A program made the translations under genes and the position numbers. The notes below the pieces were generated by a model that saw only the letters and a list, made by a program, of their open reading frames with translations, was not told the origin of the DNA and made no database searches. A stretch of DNA of 64,000 nucleotides from JBKPNX01 sp046732855 (GTDB lineage: Bacteria > Pseudomonadota > Alphaproteobacteria > Geminicoccales > Geminicoccaceae): contig JBKPNX010000046.1 of the NCBI GenBank assembly GCA_046732855.1, forward strand, positions 1 through 64,000, written 5' to 3'. Position 1 is the stretch's first letter. Every line of letters begins with the position of its first letter. Below, in pieces: positions 7,662-16,743 of this stretch.

Positions 7662-9257
7662 ATGGTCCAGCTGAGACGCTTCGCGGTGAGGGCCGCTGTT
7701 GCCCTGATGCTGGTCTCGACACCTGCGGTCGCTGGGACGCCGCGGGACACCCTGGTCATGGCCTTCCAGATTGCCGATCTGATCACGCTCGACCCGGCCG
7801 AGGCGTTCGAGTTCACGGGCGCCGAGTATGCGGCGAACGTGTACGACCGTCTGGCCACCTACCCGGTAGACGATGTCGCGGACCTGCGCGGCCACGTCGC
7901 CGAGAGCTGGCAGATCGCCGACGACGGCAGGACCTTCACGTTCAAGGTCAAGGACGGCATCGCCTTCCGGAGCGGCAATCCCTTGACCGCGGAGGGCGCC
8001 GCCTGGTCGTTGCAGCGGGTGATCAAGCTGCACCAGACGCCGTCCTTCATCCTCGGCCAGTTCGGCTTCACGCCCGACAATGTGGAGGAGCGGATCCGGG
8101 CGCTCGACGAGCGCACCTTCACGGTCGAGCTGGACCAACCGTACGCGCCGACGTTCTTCCTATATTGCCTGACCGCGACGGTCGGCTCGGTGATCGACAA
8201 GAAGCTGGTGCTCGAGCATGAGCAGAACGGCGATTTGGGCCACGAGTGGCTGCGGACGGCATCGGCGGGCTCGGGGCCGTTCAAGCTGCGCTCCTGGAAG
8301 CCGAATGAGTCGCTGATCCTCGACGGCAACCCCGAATACTGGGGCGGCGCGCCGGGCTTTGAGCGCGTGGTCATCCGGCATGTCGCAGAGCCCGCGACCC
8401 AAATGCTGCTGCTCGCGAAGGGCGACATCGACATCGCGCGCAATCTCGAGGCCGATCAGGTCGCGGCGCTGCGGGGCAATGCCGAGATCGCGATCAGGGA
8501 AGTGCCGAAGGGCGCGCTCTACTATCTCGGCCTCAACCAGAAGAACGAGCAGCTGGCGAAGCCCGAGGTGCGCCAGGCGCTGAAGTATCTGGTCGATTAT
8601 CAGGGCATCGCGGACACCATCCTCGCCGGCTCGGCGACCGTCCACCAGGCGTTCCTGCCGAAGGGTTTTCTCGGCGCGATCGCGGACCGGCCGTTTGCGC
8701 TGGATGTGCCCCGCGCCAAGGCGCTGCTCGCCGCCGCGGGACTGCCGGACGGCTTTGCCGTGACCATGGACACGATCAACACCTCGCCGGTGATCGACAT
8801 CGCGCAGGCGATCCAGGCGACCTTCGCAGAGGCCGGCGTGCAGCTCGAGATCCGGCCGGGCGACGACAAGCAGACGCTGACCAAGTACCGGGCGCGCAAT
8901 CACGACATCTACATCGGCCGCTGGGGGCCGGACTATCAGGACCCGCACACCAACGCGGAGGCGTTCGCGAGCAATCCCGACAATCGCGACGAGGCGAGGC
9001 TCACCGGGAAGCTCGCCTGGCGCAACGCGTGGGACATCCCGGCGATGACCGCGAAGACCGCGGCCGCGGCGCTCGAGCGGGACATGGGCCAGCGCGCGCG
9101 CATGTACGAGGCGCTGCAGCGCGAGCACCAGGCGACCTCGCCGTTCGTGATCCTGTTCCAGGACATCGAGCTGATCGCCGCGCGCGCCGACGTGCAGGGG
9201 ATGATCTGGGGGCCCTCGTTTGACGACAACAAGTACTGGCGCGGCCACAAGGATTGA
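7662..9257 (+). CDS. ABC transporter substrate-binding protein, family 5 (peptide/nickel type)
   Basis: A 531-residue periplasmic binding protein of the DppA/OppA class. After a signal peptide ending PAVAGTP come TLDPAEAFEFTGAEYAANVY, LRGHVAESWQIADDGRTFTF, FRSGNPLTAEGAAWSLQR, and the diagnostic VRQALKYLVDYQGI and later lobes. ATG at 7662 has AGGAAA upstream; the frame is open to 7437 but that part overlaps the cache gene and reads as non-coding. No dppBCDF-like permease or ATPase genes flank it, so the partner transporter must be elsewhere. Its stop abuts the convergent molybdoenzyme operon. Confidence 0.92.
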   Translation: MVQLRRFAVRAAVALMLVSTPAVAGTPRDTLVMAFQIADLITLDPAEAFEFTGAEYAANVYDRLATYPVDDVADLRGHVAESWQIADDGRTFTFKVKDGIAFRSGNPLTAEGAAWSLQRVIKLHQTPSFILGQFGFTPDNVEERIRALDERTFTVELDQPYAPTFFLYCLTATVGSVIDKKLVLEHEQNGDLGHEWLRTASAGSGPFKLRSWKPNESLILDGNPEYWGGAPGFERVVIRHVAEPATQMLLLAKGDIDIARNLEADQVAALRGNAEIAIREVPKGALYYLGLNQKNEQLAKPEVRQALKYLVDYQGIADTILAGSATVHQAFLPKGFLGAIADRPFALDVPRAKALLAAAGLPDGFAVTMDTINTSPVIDIAQAIQATFAEAGVQLEIRPGDDKQTLTKYRARNHDIYIGRWGPDYQDPHTNAEAFASNPDNRDEARLTGKLAWRNAWDIPAMTAKTAAAALERDMGQRARMYEALQREHQATSPFVILFQDIELIAARADVQGMIWGPSFDDNKYWRGHKD

Positions 9258-11573
9258 TCAGGCCGCTGGTGTGCGCTCACCGCGCCGGGCGGTCAGGAGC
9301 GCGTGCAGGCGGCAGGGGGTGATCGGCAGCCGGGTGATCGCGCCGGGGATGCCGATGGCGTCGTCGACGGCGCCCGCGATCGCCGCGCCCATGCCGTTGA
9401 TGCCAGCCTCGCCGGCGCCCTTGACGCCGAGCGGATTGAGCGGGCTCGGCGCGTCCTCCAGGATCAAGGCCTCGACCGGCGGCATCTCGGCGGTGGTCGG
9501 CAACAGGTAGTCGACGAAGCTCGCCGCGAGCGGCTGGCCGTGCGCGTCGTACACGAACTCCTCGAGCAGGGCGCCGCCGATGCCCTGCGCGGCGCCGCCC
9601 GCGATCTGGCCCTCGATCAGCACCGGGTTGACCGCGCGGCCGACGTCGTAGGCGACCACGCAGCGCTCGACCCGAACGCCGCCGGTGTCCGGATCGACGC
9701 GCACGACCGCGGCGTGCAGGCCATAGGGATAGGTCATGTGGTCGGCGCGGAACCACGCCTCGGCATGCAGCCCGGGCCCGGTGCCCGCGGCGAACGGCGA
9801 GGCCGGGGCCAGCGCCCGTGCGATGTCGGCAAGCGTGGTCGACGGACCGTCCGGCGCCCCGCGCGCGGCGATCCGGCCCTGCTCGATCACGAGGTCGTCA
9901 GGGCGCAGCTGAAGCAGGGCGCCGCCGATCTCTAACGCTCGTTCCCGGAGCTTGGCCGCGGCCAGGTGCGCGGCGGAGCCGGCCATCACGGTGACGCGAG
10001 AGGCGAACGCCCCCATGCCGTACGCGATCTGATCCGTGCGGCCATGGCCCACGCGGATGGCGTCGAGCGGGGCGCCCAGCGCGTCCGCGCAGATCTGGGC
10101 GAGCGCGGTCTCGACCCCCTGGCCGACCGAGGCGACCCCGGTGACCACCTCGACCCGCCCGCCCGCGTCGATGGCGATGCGCACGCCGTCGAACGGGCCG
10201 AGGCCGCTCTTCTCGACGAACATGCCAAAGCCGAGCCCGACCAGCTCGCCGGCCCGCCGGCGCTCGACCAGCGCCGCTTTGAGCTGGTCGTACCGCAGAT
10301 GGTCGAGCATGCGCCGCACCAGACCCAGGTAATCGCCCGAATCGTAGGTGACCTCGGTGCCGAGCGTGTCGATCGGGCGGGCGAACGGCATCCGTTCGGG
10401 CGGGATCAGGTTGATCCGGCGCACCTCGATCGGGTCGAGGCCGAGGCGCTGCGCGATCGCGTCGATCATGCGCTCGCGCACGAACGTGCTCTCGTAGCGC
10501 CCAGGGGCGCGATAGGTGCCGGCCGGGGTCTTGTTGGTCAGCCGGATGTGGCCGGTCGCCCGATATGCCGGTACGATGTAGGGACCGGGCAGCATGGCCG
10601 CGGTCAGGTCGGCGACCGTGGCGGCATGGGTCCTGACGTAGGCGCCCTGGTCCGCCCAGAACTCGTCGGCGAGGCCGAGGATGAAGCCGCGCGCATCGAT
10701 CGCGGCGCGCACCTTGTGCAGCTGATCGCGCGAATGGTTGGCCGCGACCAGATGCTCGTTGCGGTCCTCGAGCCACTTGACCGGCCGGCCGAGCCGACGC
10801 GCCGCGAGGCAGACCAGCACGTCCTCCGGGTACAACTCGCCGCGGACGCCGAAGCCGCCGCCGACGTGCCCCTCGAACAGCTGCAGCGCGCCAGGCGCCA
10901 GGCCCAGCATCGCAGCGATGGCGTCGCGATTGTAGTGCGGCACCTTGGCGGCGCCGTGCAGCTCCAGGCGATCTCGGAGCGCGTCGTAGCGGGCGATCGC
11001 GCCGCGCGTCTCGAGCGGCACGCCGGAATGCCGGCCGACCGCGAGCTCGAGCTCGACCACCGCGTGGGCTTCGCGAAACGCGTGGTCGAGATCCCCGTAG
11101 CCCTTGCTGATGATTGCCGCCTCGCTCGAGATGCCGGGAGCGAACTGACCGGGCGGCGCGGCGGCACTGACGATCGGCGTGAGCCCCTCGATCTCCAGCG
11201 CGACCAGCTCCGCGGCGTCCTCCGCGAGATAGGCGTCCTCGGCGAACACGCAGGCCATCGGCTCGCCGACGTAGCGCACGAACTCGCGCGCGAGCACCGG
11301 CTGACGGTACGGCTCCAGTCCCGCGACCCGGGTCATGCGGAAGTCGATCGGCGGCACCTCGGCGACATCCGCGCCGGTCCACACCGCGACCACGCCCGGC
11401 GCGCGCAGCGCCGCGCTGACGTCGATCGCGCGCAGCCGTCCGTACGCCACCGGCGAGCGCACGACGCGCATGGCGAGCTGGTGCGGGAACGAGACGTCGG
11501 CCGCAAATCGTCCCGCGCCGATCAGGAGCGGCGGGTCCTCGAGCCGTCTGACCCGCTTTCCGATCAGGCTCAC
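9258..11573 (-). CDS. Molybdopterin-binding large subunit of a xanthine dehydrogenase/CO dehydrogenase-family hydroxylase (second copy)
   Basis: A 771-residue Mo-cofactor subunit (CoxL/aldehyde oxidase family). It starts at a GTG that overlaps the 2Fe-2S gene stop as GTGA. Seen: VSLIGKRVRRLEDPPLLIGAG at the N-terminus, RYVGEPMA, GGGFGVRGELYPED, TYRAPGR in place of the AYRCSFR loop of true CO dehydrogenase, and GVKGAGEAG near the C-terminus with the conserved catalytic Glu. The loop points to a form-II type hydroxylase acting on organic (often N-heterocyclic) substrates rather than CO. It is last of four coupled genes; pairing with the FAD and 2Fe-2S subunits is inferred. Confidence 0.9.
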   Translation of the reverse strand: MSLIGKRVRRLEDPPLLIGAGRFAADVSFPHQLAMRVVRSPVAYGRLRAIDVSAALRAPGVVAVWTGADVAEVPPIDFRMTRVAGLEPYRQPVLAREFVRYVGEPMACVFAEDAYLAEDAAELVALEIEGLTPIVSAAAPPGQFAPGISSEAAIISKGYGDLDHAFREAHAVVELELAVGRHSGVPLETRGAIARYDALRDRLELHGAAKVPHYNRDAIAAMLGLAPGALQLFEGHVGGGFGVRGELYPEDVLVCLAARRLGRPVKWLEDRNEHLVAANHSRDQLHKVRAAIDARGFILGLADEFWADQGAYVRTHAATVADLTAAMLPGPYIVPAYRATGHIRLTNKTPAGTYRAPGRYESTFVRERMIDAIAQRLGLDPIEVRRINLIPPERMPFARPIDTLGTEVTYDSGDYLGLVRRMLDHLRYDQLKAALVERRRAGELVGLGFGMFVEKSGLGPFDGVRIAIDAGGRVEVVTGVASVGQGVETALAQICADALGAPLDAIRVGHGRTDQIAYGMGAFASRVTVMAGSAAHLAAAKLRERALEIGGALLQLRPDDLVIEQGRIAARGAPDGPSTTLADIARALAPASPFAAGTGPGLHAEAWFRADHMTYPYGLHAAVVRVDPDTGGVRVERCVVAYDVGRAVNPVLIEGQIAGGAAQGIGGALLEEFVYDAHGQPLAASFVDYLLPTTAEMPPVEALILEDAPSPLNPLGVKGAGEAGINGMGAAIAGAVDDAIGIPGAITRLPITPCRLHALLTARRGERTPAA

Positions 11574-12046
11574 GGCTTCATCTGGTCGGCCGCGGCGCGC
11601 ACGGCTTTGATGATGTTCTGATAGCCGGTGCAGCGGCACAGGTTGGACGCCAGCACGTGGCGCAGCTCCTCGTCGCCGATCGTAGGCTGCCGCTCGAGCA
11701 CGCCGGCGGCGAGCATGAGAAAGCCGGGCGTGCAGAAGCCGCATTGCAGGCCGTGGTGATCCCAGAACGCCTGCTGCAGCGGATGCAGCTCCTCGCCGTT
11801 CGCCAGGCCCTCGACCGTGCGGATCGCAGCACCTTCGGCCTGCACCGCGAACATCAGGCAGGCGCGGACCGGACCGCCGTCCACCAGCACGGTACAGGCG
11901 CCGCACACGCCGTGCTCGCAGCCGAGGTGGGTGCCGGTCAGGCCGCAGTCCTCGCGCAGCGCATCCGCGAGCGTCCGGCGCGGCTCGACCCGGATCTCAT
12001 AACTCCGGCCATTGACCGCCAGCACGAGATCGACCTTGGCCGTCAC
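11570..12046 (-). CDS. 2Fe-2S iron-sulfur subunit of the molybdenum hydroxylase
   Basis: A 158-residue electron-transfer subunit (CoxS/XdhC-like small subunit). The plant-type ferredoxin cluster motif is CEHGVCGACTVLVDG plus a following Cys, and the second cluster motif is CGFCTPGF with CRCTGY, so all eight cysteines are present. It starts at a GTG that overlaps the stop of the preceding Mo subunit as GTGA and ends in a GTGA overlap with the next Mo subunit. It should carry electrons from the Mo centre to FAD. Confidence 0.95.
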   Translation of the reverse strand: MTAKVDLVLAVNGRSYEIRVEPRRTLADALREDCGLTGTHLGCEHGVCGACTVLVDGGPVRACLMFAVQAEGAAIRTVEGLANGEELHPLQQAFWDHHGLQCGFCTPGFLMLAAGVLERQPTIGDEELRHVLASNLCRCTGYQNIIKAVRAAADQMKP

Positions 12047-14355
12047 GGCGTCTCTCCGGCGCGCGCCCGCAGCAGATCCCGGATGCGCTGTGGGGTCGCC
12101 GGCATCTCCAGCACCTCGACCCCGAACGGGCGGAGCGCATCGGAGATCGCGCCCAGCACCGCCGCCGGCGCACCGATCGCGCCGCCCTCGCCAAGCCCCT
12201 TCGCCTTGGTCAGCGATGCGTCGCTCGTCGTCTCCAGGTGCACGAGCTCGATCGGCGGGATCTCGGCGCAGGTGGGCGGCAGGTAATCCGCGAGCGATCC
12301 GGTCAGGATGTTGCCCGCCGCGTCGTAGACCACCTCCTCGAACAGCGCGTTGGCGATGCCCTGGGCGACGCCGCCGCAGATCTGGCCGTTCACGATCATC
12401 GGGTTGATCAGGCGGCCGGCGTCCTCGACCACCAGAAAGCGCTCCAGCGCCACGTGCCCGGTCTCGCGGTCGACCTCGACCAGCGCGACGTGACAGGCGT
12501 TGGAATAGGTGCCGGCGGGATCGTAGCTCGCGCCCACCGACAGCGCCGGATCGAGAGCGCGACCGAAGCGATGGCTTTGGTGGTAGGCGGCGCGTGCCAG
12601 AGTCGAAATCTCGATGGCGAGATCCGTGCCGCGCACGCTCGCCGTGCCGCCTTCGAGCACGATGTCGGATGCCTCCGCTTCCAGCAGATGGCCGGCGAGC
12701 GCGGCGAGCTTCGCCCGTAGCTGCCCGGCGGCGAGCTTGCACGCGCCGCCCGCGATCACCAGCGAGCGACTGGCGAACGTGCCCCAGCCATAGGGCGTGC
12801 GATCGGTGTCGCCGTGCACGATGCGGATCCGCGCCGGCTCAAGGCCAAGCTCGTCGGCGATCAGCTGCGCGAGGGTGGTGGCGAGGCCCTGGCCGTGCGG
12901 CGAGGCGCCGATCCTGGCCTCGACGAAGCCGGACGGGTCCATCGCCAGCTCGACCCGTTCGTAGCCCGGCGTGATGTCCATGCCGCGCGCGGCGAACGCC
13001 GGGGTGCCATACCCGGTGCGCTCGTTGAACACCGCAAAGCCGATGCCCAGGTGGCGGCCTTCCGCGCGGGCCGCGCGCTGGCGCTCGCGGAACCCATCAT
13101 AATCGATGCGCGCCGCCGCGAGCTCCAGCGCCTCGCGATATGAGCCCTCGTCGTAGGTCAGCCCGGTCGCGGTGCGGTACGGGAAGGAGCGTACGAGATT
13201 ACGGCGGCGGACCTCGACGGGATCGAGCTTGAAGCGGGCGGCGGCGCAATCCATCAGGCGCTCCATGGCGAGCGTGATCACCGGTCGACAGACGCCGCGA
13301 TAGGGCGCCATCGGGCAGGTGTTGGTGGCGATACCGCGTGCGCGCACGGCATAGGCCTGGAAGTCGTACGGGCCCGGCAGCTCGGCCATGGCCATGAGCG
13401 GCTCGACGCCGCAGGTCACCGGATAGCACGAGTACGCGCCGACGTTGCATCTGAGATCGGCTTCGACCGCGAGCAGGCGCGCCTCGGCATCGAACGCCCC
13501 CCGCACCAGGTAGCGGTGATCGCGGCTGTGGAACGAGGCCGTGAGGTTCTCGCTGCGGTCCTCGATCCATGCGATCGCGCGGCGCAAATGGCGCGCCGCC
13601 CAGACCGCCACGACGTATTCCGGCACGAGCGCCATCTTCTGACCGAACGCGCCGCCCACGTCCGGGGCGACCACGCGCAGATCCGCCTCGGGGATGCCGA
13701 GCACGTCGGCAAGCCCGGTGCGCAGCATGTGCGGCATCTGCACGGAGGCGGTCAGGGTCACCCGGCCGGTCGCCGCATCGATGGCGGCATAGGCGCCACG
13801 CGTCTCCAGCGGCAGCGCGCACTGCCGACGCGAGCGGATCTCGATCTCGACGACCTCGGCGGCGCGCGCGAACGCCGCGGCGGCGCCGGTGTCGATCCTC
13901 CCCTCGACCAGGACGTTCCCGAGGGCCTGTGGATGGACGAGCGGCGCGCCCGGGGCGAGCGCCGCGTCGACGTCGACCACGGCGTCGATCGGATCGAGCT
14001 CGACCGTCACCTGCTCCGCCAAATCCTCGGCCTCCGCGGGCGAGGCAGCGATCACGGCGGCGATCGGCTCCCCGACATAGCGGACCCGCTCGGCCGCGAG
14101 GACGGGCTGCTCGATCGCCACGTAGTCGGGCCGGTGCAGCAGCGGCCGGATCGGCTTGACGCCGGCGAGATCGCTCGCCGTGAGCACGATCGCGCCCCTC
14201 GGCCGGTGGATTCTGGTGATCCTACCGCAGGCGATCGGGCTGCGCACGAAGTAGAGCGCCGCGGCGCCGGCCGCGAGGTCGGCGACGAAGCGGCCGCGCC
14301 CAGTGACCAGCGCCGGGTCCTCGAGGCGCGGAATCGGGCGGCCGACCCAGCTCAC
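12043..14355 (-). CDS. Molybdopterin-binding large subunit of the hydroxylase (first copy)
   Basis: A 770-residue Mo-cofactor subunit paralogous to the one at 9258-11573. Features: SWVGRPIPRLEDPALVTGRG start, RYVGEPIAAVIA, DVGGAFGQKMALVPEYV, loop PYRGVCRP, HGQGLATTLAQ, and KGLGEGG with the catalytic Glu near the C-terminus. The active-site loop differs from its partner (PYRGVCR against TYRAPGR), implying different substrate specificity. GTG start overlapping the FAD-subunit stop as GTGA. Not a true CO dehydrogenase, because the AYXCSFR signature is missing. Confidence 0.9.
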   Translation of the reverse strand: MSWVGRPIPRLEDPALVTGRGRFVADLAAGAAALYFVRSPIACGRITRIHRPRGAIVLTASDLAGVKPIRPLLHRPDYVAIEQPVLAAERVRYVGEPIAAVIAASPAEAEDLAEQVTVELDPIDAVVDVDAALAPGAPLVHPQALGNVLVEGRIDTGAAAAFARAAEVVEIEIRSRRQCALPLETRGAYAAIDAATGRVTLTASVQMPHMLRTGLADVLGIPEADLRVVAPDVGGAFGQKMALVPEYVVAVWAARHLRRAIAWIEDRSENLTASFHSRDHRYLVRGAFDAEARLLAVEADLRCNVGAYSCYPVTCGVEPLMAMAELPGPYDFQAYAVRARGIATNTCPMAPYRGVCRPVITLAMERLMDCAAARFKLDPVEVRRRNLVRSFPYRTATGLTYDEGSYREALELAAARIDYDGFRERQRAARAEGRHLGIGFAVFNERTGYGTPAFAARGMDITPGYERVELAMDPSGFVEARIGASPHGQGLATTLAQLIADELGLEPARIRIVHGDTDRTPYGWGTFASRSLVIAGGACKLAAGQLRAKLAALAGHLLEAEASDIVLEGGTASVRGTDLAIEISTLARAAYHQSHRFGRALDPALSVGASYDPAGTYSNACHVALVEVDRETGHVALERFLVVEDAGRLINPMIVNGQICGGVAQGIANALFEEVVYDAAGNILTGSLADYLPPTCAEIPPIELVHLETTSDASLTKAKGLGEGGAIGAPAAVLGAISDALRPFGVEVLEMPATPQRIRDLLRARAGETP

Positions 14356-15209
14356 GGGGCGAGCGCCCGCTCCAGGGCCCGCTTCGTCATCACTCGGATG
14401 AGGTCGCGGCGATAGGCGACCGTCGCGTGCAGGTCCTCGAACGGCTCGACCGTGGCGGCGGCGATCGCGCCGGCTTCTGCCAGCGCCTCGGTGTCCGGCG
14501 TTGTCCCCCTCAACGCCTGCTCGGCCTCGCTGATCCGGAGCGGCCGGTCGCCGGCGCCGCCGACCCCGATCCGCGCCTCGGCGATGCGTCCGTCATCCAG
14601 GCGCAGCACCGCGAGCGCCATGCCGAGCGCGAAGTCGCCCGCGCGCCGGCTGAACTCGGCAAAGCCGAACCGCCAGCCCGGCCCAAGCGCCGGCAGGCGC
14701 ACCTCGGTGATCAGCTCGTCGGGGCGGAGCGAGGTCGTCAGGATCGAACGAAAGAACGCCGCGGCTTGGATTGAGCGCTCGCCCTGGGGGCCGCGCGCCC
14801 GGATCTCGGCATCGAGAGTCGTCGCGACCACGCACCATTCCGCGGCGGGGTCGGCGTGCGCCAGGCTGCCGGCGAACGTGCCGCGGACGCGGATCGGCAG
14901 ATGGGCGACGTAGCGCACCACGTCGGCGAGCAGCGCGCCGAGCGGACCTTCGGTCACCGGCCGCTCGAAGCGCACGTGCCGGACAAGGGCGCCGATCCGC
15001 AGCGCGCCGTCGCTCGCGGTGCAGAAGTCGAGCTCGGCAATACGGTTGATGTCGACCAGAACGGCCGGCCGCGCCAGGCGGAAGTTCATCGCCGGCACCA
15101 GACTCTGCCCGCCCGCGAGCACCTTGGCCTCGTCGCCGTGCGCCGCCAGGAGCTCGACGGCCTCGTCGACCGATCGCGGCGCGTGATAGTGGAAGGGCGC
15201 TGGCTTCAT
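14352..15209 (-). CDS. FAD-binding subunit of the molybdenum hydroxylase
   Basis: A 285-residue CoxM/XdhB-type subunit that passes electrons from the iron-sulfur clusters to an acceptor. Seen: FHYHAPRSVDEAVELLA, the FAD pyrophosphate motif AGGQSLVPAMNFR, VDINRIAEL, and the second flavin motif RGTFAGSLAHADPAAEW. Start ATG at 15209 gives the canonical KPAPFHYHAP N-terminus; an upstream in-frame ATG at 15323 would add an unrelated 38 residues. First gene of the four-gene operon, divergent from the cupin genes. Confidence 0.93.
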   Translation of the reverse strand: MKPAPFHYHAPRSVDEAVELLAAHGDEAKVLAGGQSLVPAMNFRLARPAVLVDINRIAELDFCTASDGALRIGALVRHVRFERPVTEGPLGALLADVVRYVAHLPIRVRGTFAGSLAHADPAAEWCVVATTLDAEIRARGPQGERSIQAAAFFRSILTTSLRPDELITEVRLPALGPGWRFGFAEFSRRAGDFALGMALAVLRLDDGRIAEARIGVGGAGDRPLRISEAEQALRGTTPDTEALAEAGAIAAATVEPFEDLHATVAYRRDLIRVMTKRALERALAP

Positions 15210-15349
15210 GGCGTGGTCCGGATCTTCGGACAGATTGCCTTGACGCAGACCGCCTTTCAATGCGCTCCTTGCCCGATCCGACATTGATCGCGCCCGCGTG
15301 GGTTGCTTAACTGTCGGGGGCAAAGCGTGGCGGGAGGAGTGCGGCGCCG

Positions 15350-15733
15350 ATGGTCGAGCCGAGGGAGGTCCGGGTGTTGGATGCGGGCGAGGCCTGCCCG
15401 GCGCTGCCGCTCGTGGACGGCGAAGGCGTCGCGCGGGCGGTGATCTGGCCGGGCGTCGGCGCGACGCTGCGCTCGATGCACCGCATCCGCCTTGCGCCCG
15501 GCGCTCGGACGCTTCCTCAGCGCCACCCCATGGAGGCGGTCTACTATGTGCTGAGCGGCGACGGCACGGTGCGGGACCCCGAGCACCCGCCTGCGCGGCC
15601 GCTGGTCGAAGGATCGATGGTCCACGTCGAGCCTGGCACGGCCTACGTGCTGGAAGCCGGCTCGGGCGGCATCGAGATCCTGGGCGGCCCGTGCCCCGCC
15701 GATCCCGCTCTCTACGCCGGTCTCTCGGCGTGA
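15350..15733 (+). CDS. Cupin-domain protein with a degenerate metal site
   Basis: A 127-residue single-cupin protein. The core pattern WPGVGA, a GDGTV turn and GGPCPAD are shared with the next gene, so the two are tandem paralogues. The first cupin motif reads QRHPMEAVYYV where a metal-binding copy has HxH, and the second-motif His is replaced by Tyr (HVEPGTAYVL), so metal binding may be lost or altered. GGAGGAG lies about 10 bases before the ATG. Divergent from the molybdoenzyme operon, which suggests a linked role (substrate binding or accessory step), but no reaction can be assigned. Confidence 0.82.
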   Translation: MVEPREVRVLDAGEACPALPLVDGEGVARAVIWPGVGATLRSMHRIRLAPGARTLPQRHPMEAVYYVLSGDGTVRDPEHPPARPLVEGSMVHVEPGTAYVLEAGSGGIEILGGPCPADPALYAGLSA

Positions 15734-15774
15734 CCGGCCCGCGTACCTTGATCTGATTGGCACGGAGGCAGGTC

Positions 15775-16161
15775 GTGGCGATTCGCGTATTTCATCGGGA
15801 CCAGCCCGATCTGATGCTGCCCATGATCTCGCAGGACGCGCGCCTGGTCGTCTGGCCGGGCGTCGGCGCGCACACCGCAAACATGGCCTACGTCCGCATG
15901 CAGCCGGGCGAGCGCAACGTGCCGCACGTTCATGCGGCATCGGAGGACGTGATCTTCATGCTCGAGGGCGACGGGACGGTGACCGATTTCGATCACGACC
16001 GCGCGCTCGAGTTCGTACACGGCCAGGTCATCCACGTACCGGTCGGCGTGCGCCACGCCGTGGCGGCCGATCGAGGCAGCACGGTCGTGAGCGTTGGCGG
16101 TCCCTGTCCGGCCGATCTCGCGATGCTGCGCGCCGTTGGCGCGCTGCCGCCGGAGGGCTGA
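15775..16161 (+). CDS. Cupin-domain protein, metal-binding type
   Basis: A 128-residue single-cupin protein. Motif 1 is intact: G-x5-HVH-x4-E-x6-G (GERNVPHVHAASEDVIFMLEG); motif 2 ends in HVPVGVRHAV with the fourth ligand His. GTG at 15775 is chosen as start because GGAGG lies 6 bases upstream; a TTG at 15757 is in frame but has no such site. It follows the paralogous cupin by 41 bases, so they are probably one operon. Candidate small isomerase, decarboxylase or dioxygenase of the adjacent catabolic cluster; this is inference. Confidence 0.85.
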   Translation: MAIRVFHRDQPDLMLPMISQDARLVVWPGVGAHTANMAYVRMQPGERNVPHVHAASEDVIFMLEGDGTVTDFDHDRALEFVHGQVIHVPVGVRHAVAADRGSTVVSVGGPCPADLAMLRAVGALPPEG

Positions 16162-16269
16162 GGCGGGCGGCCATCGCGCGGGGCTAGTGGTTTTGCGCGT
16201 AAGGCGAGGGAACAAGCCGATCCGGAACATGGCAATGGCTGAGGGGCAAAAGCTCTGAGAGGGCATCGA

Positions 16270-16677
16270 ATGAAGTACGCTGTTGCAGTAATTCTTGTTA
16301 CGGTGACGGCGCCATGTATGGCGAGGGATCTGCCTCCACTGCATTCGCTATGGCGCGAAACGCAACATTTCGGATGGTGTGTTGAAATCACCGGGATTTC
16401 GGAGCCTCTTCCTGGGTCGGACGATTGCGTGCAGATCTCCGGCGTTCTGAACAAGGATGGTCTGATTAGTGGCTACGCGTGCACGGCAGATTCCACCATA
16501 AATTTCTTCTCGGCAATCGAGAGTGACAATTCCATAGGGCCAGACATTTTCATTGGAACCTACGGTTCAGAAAGTCTGACGGTTCAATACTGTACCAGGC
16601 TGAGTAACGATTGGCCGCCAGATTACAGCTGCGAACACAGTATCAAATTTGATCACACGGTTAGCTGTGAACCTTGA
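16270..16677 (+). CDS. Cysteine-rich secreted hypothetical protein, AT-rich gene
   Basis: A 135-residue protein of no recognised family. The N-terminus (about 1-18) is a signal peptide; the mature part carries six cysteines, an even number that fits a disulphide-stabilised extracytoplasmic protein. Codon use and base composition are strikingly more A+T-rich than every neighbour, with many A/T-ending codons, so it was probably acquired recently. It lies in the same direction as cupin and BMP genes but has its own gap on both sides and no visible functional link. Confidence 0.65.
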   Translation: MKYAVAVILVTVTAPCMARDLPPLHSLWRETQHFGWCVEITGISEPLPGSDDCVQISGVLNKDGLISGYACTADSTINFFSAIESDNSIGPDIFIGTYGSESLTVQYCTRLSNDWPPDYSCEHSIKFDHTVSCEP

Positions 16678-16743
16678 TCACCAGGTGACAGGTGTAGAAA
16701 AGATCGAGTAGCATTGCAGGCAGCTGCCGTACGGGAGGATGGC

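Noticed and set aside
9258..14355. Annotation of the molybdoenzyme as aerobic CO dehydrogenase
   Set aside because: Overall family fits, but neither large subunit has the AYXCSFR active-site loop that defines true CO dehydrogenase.
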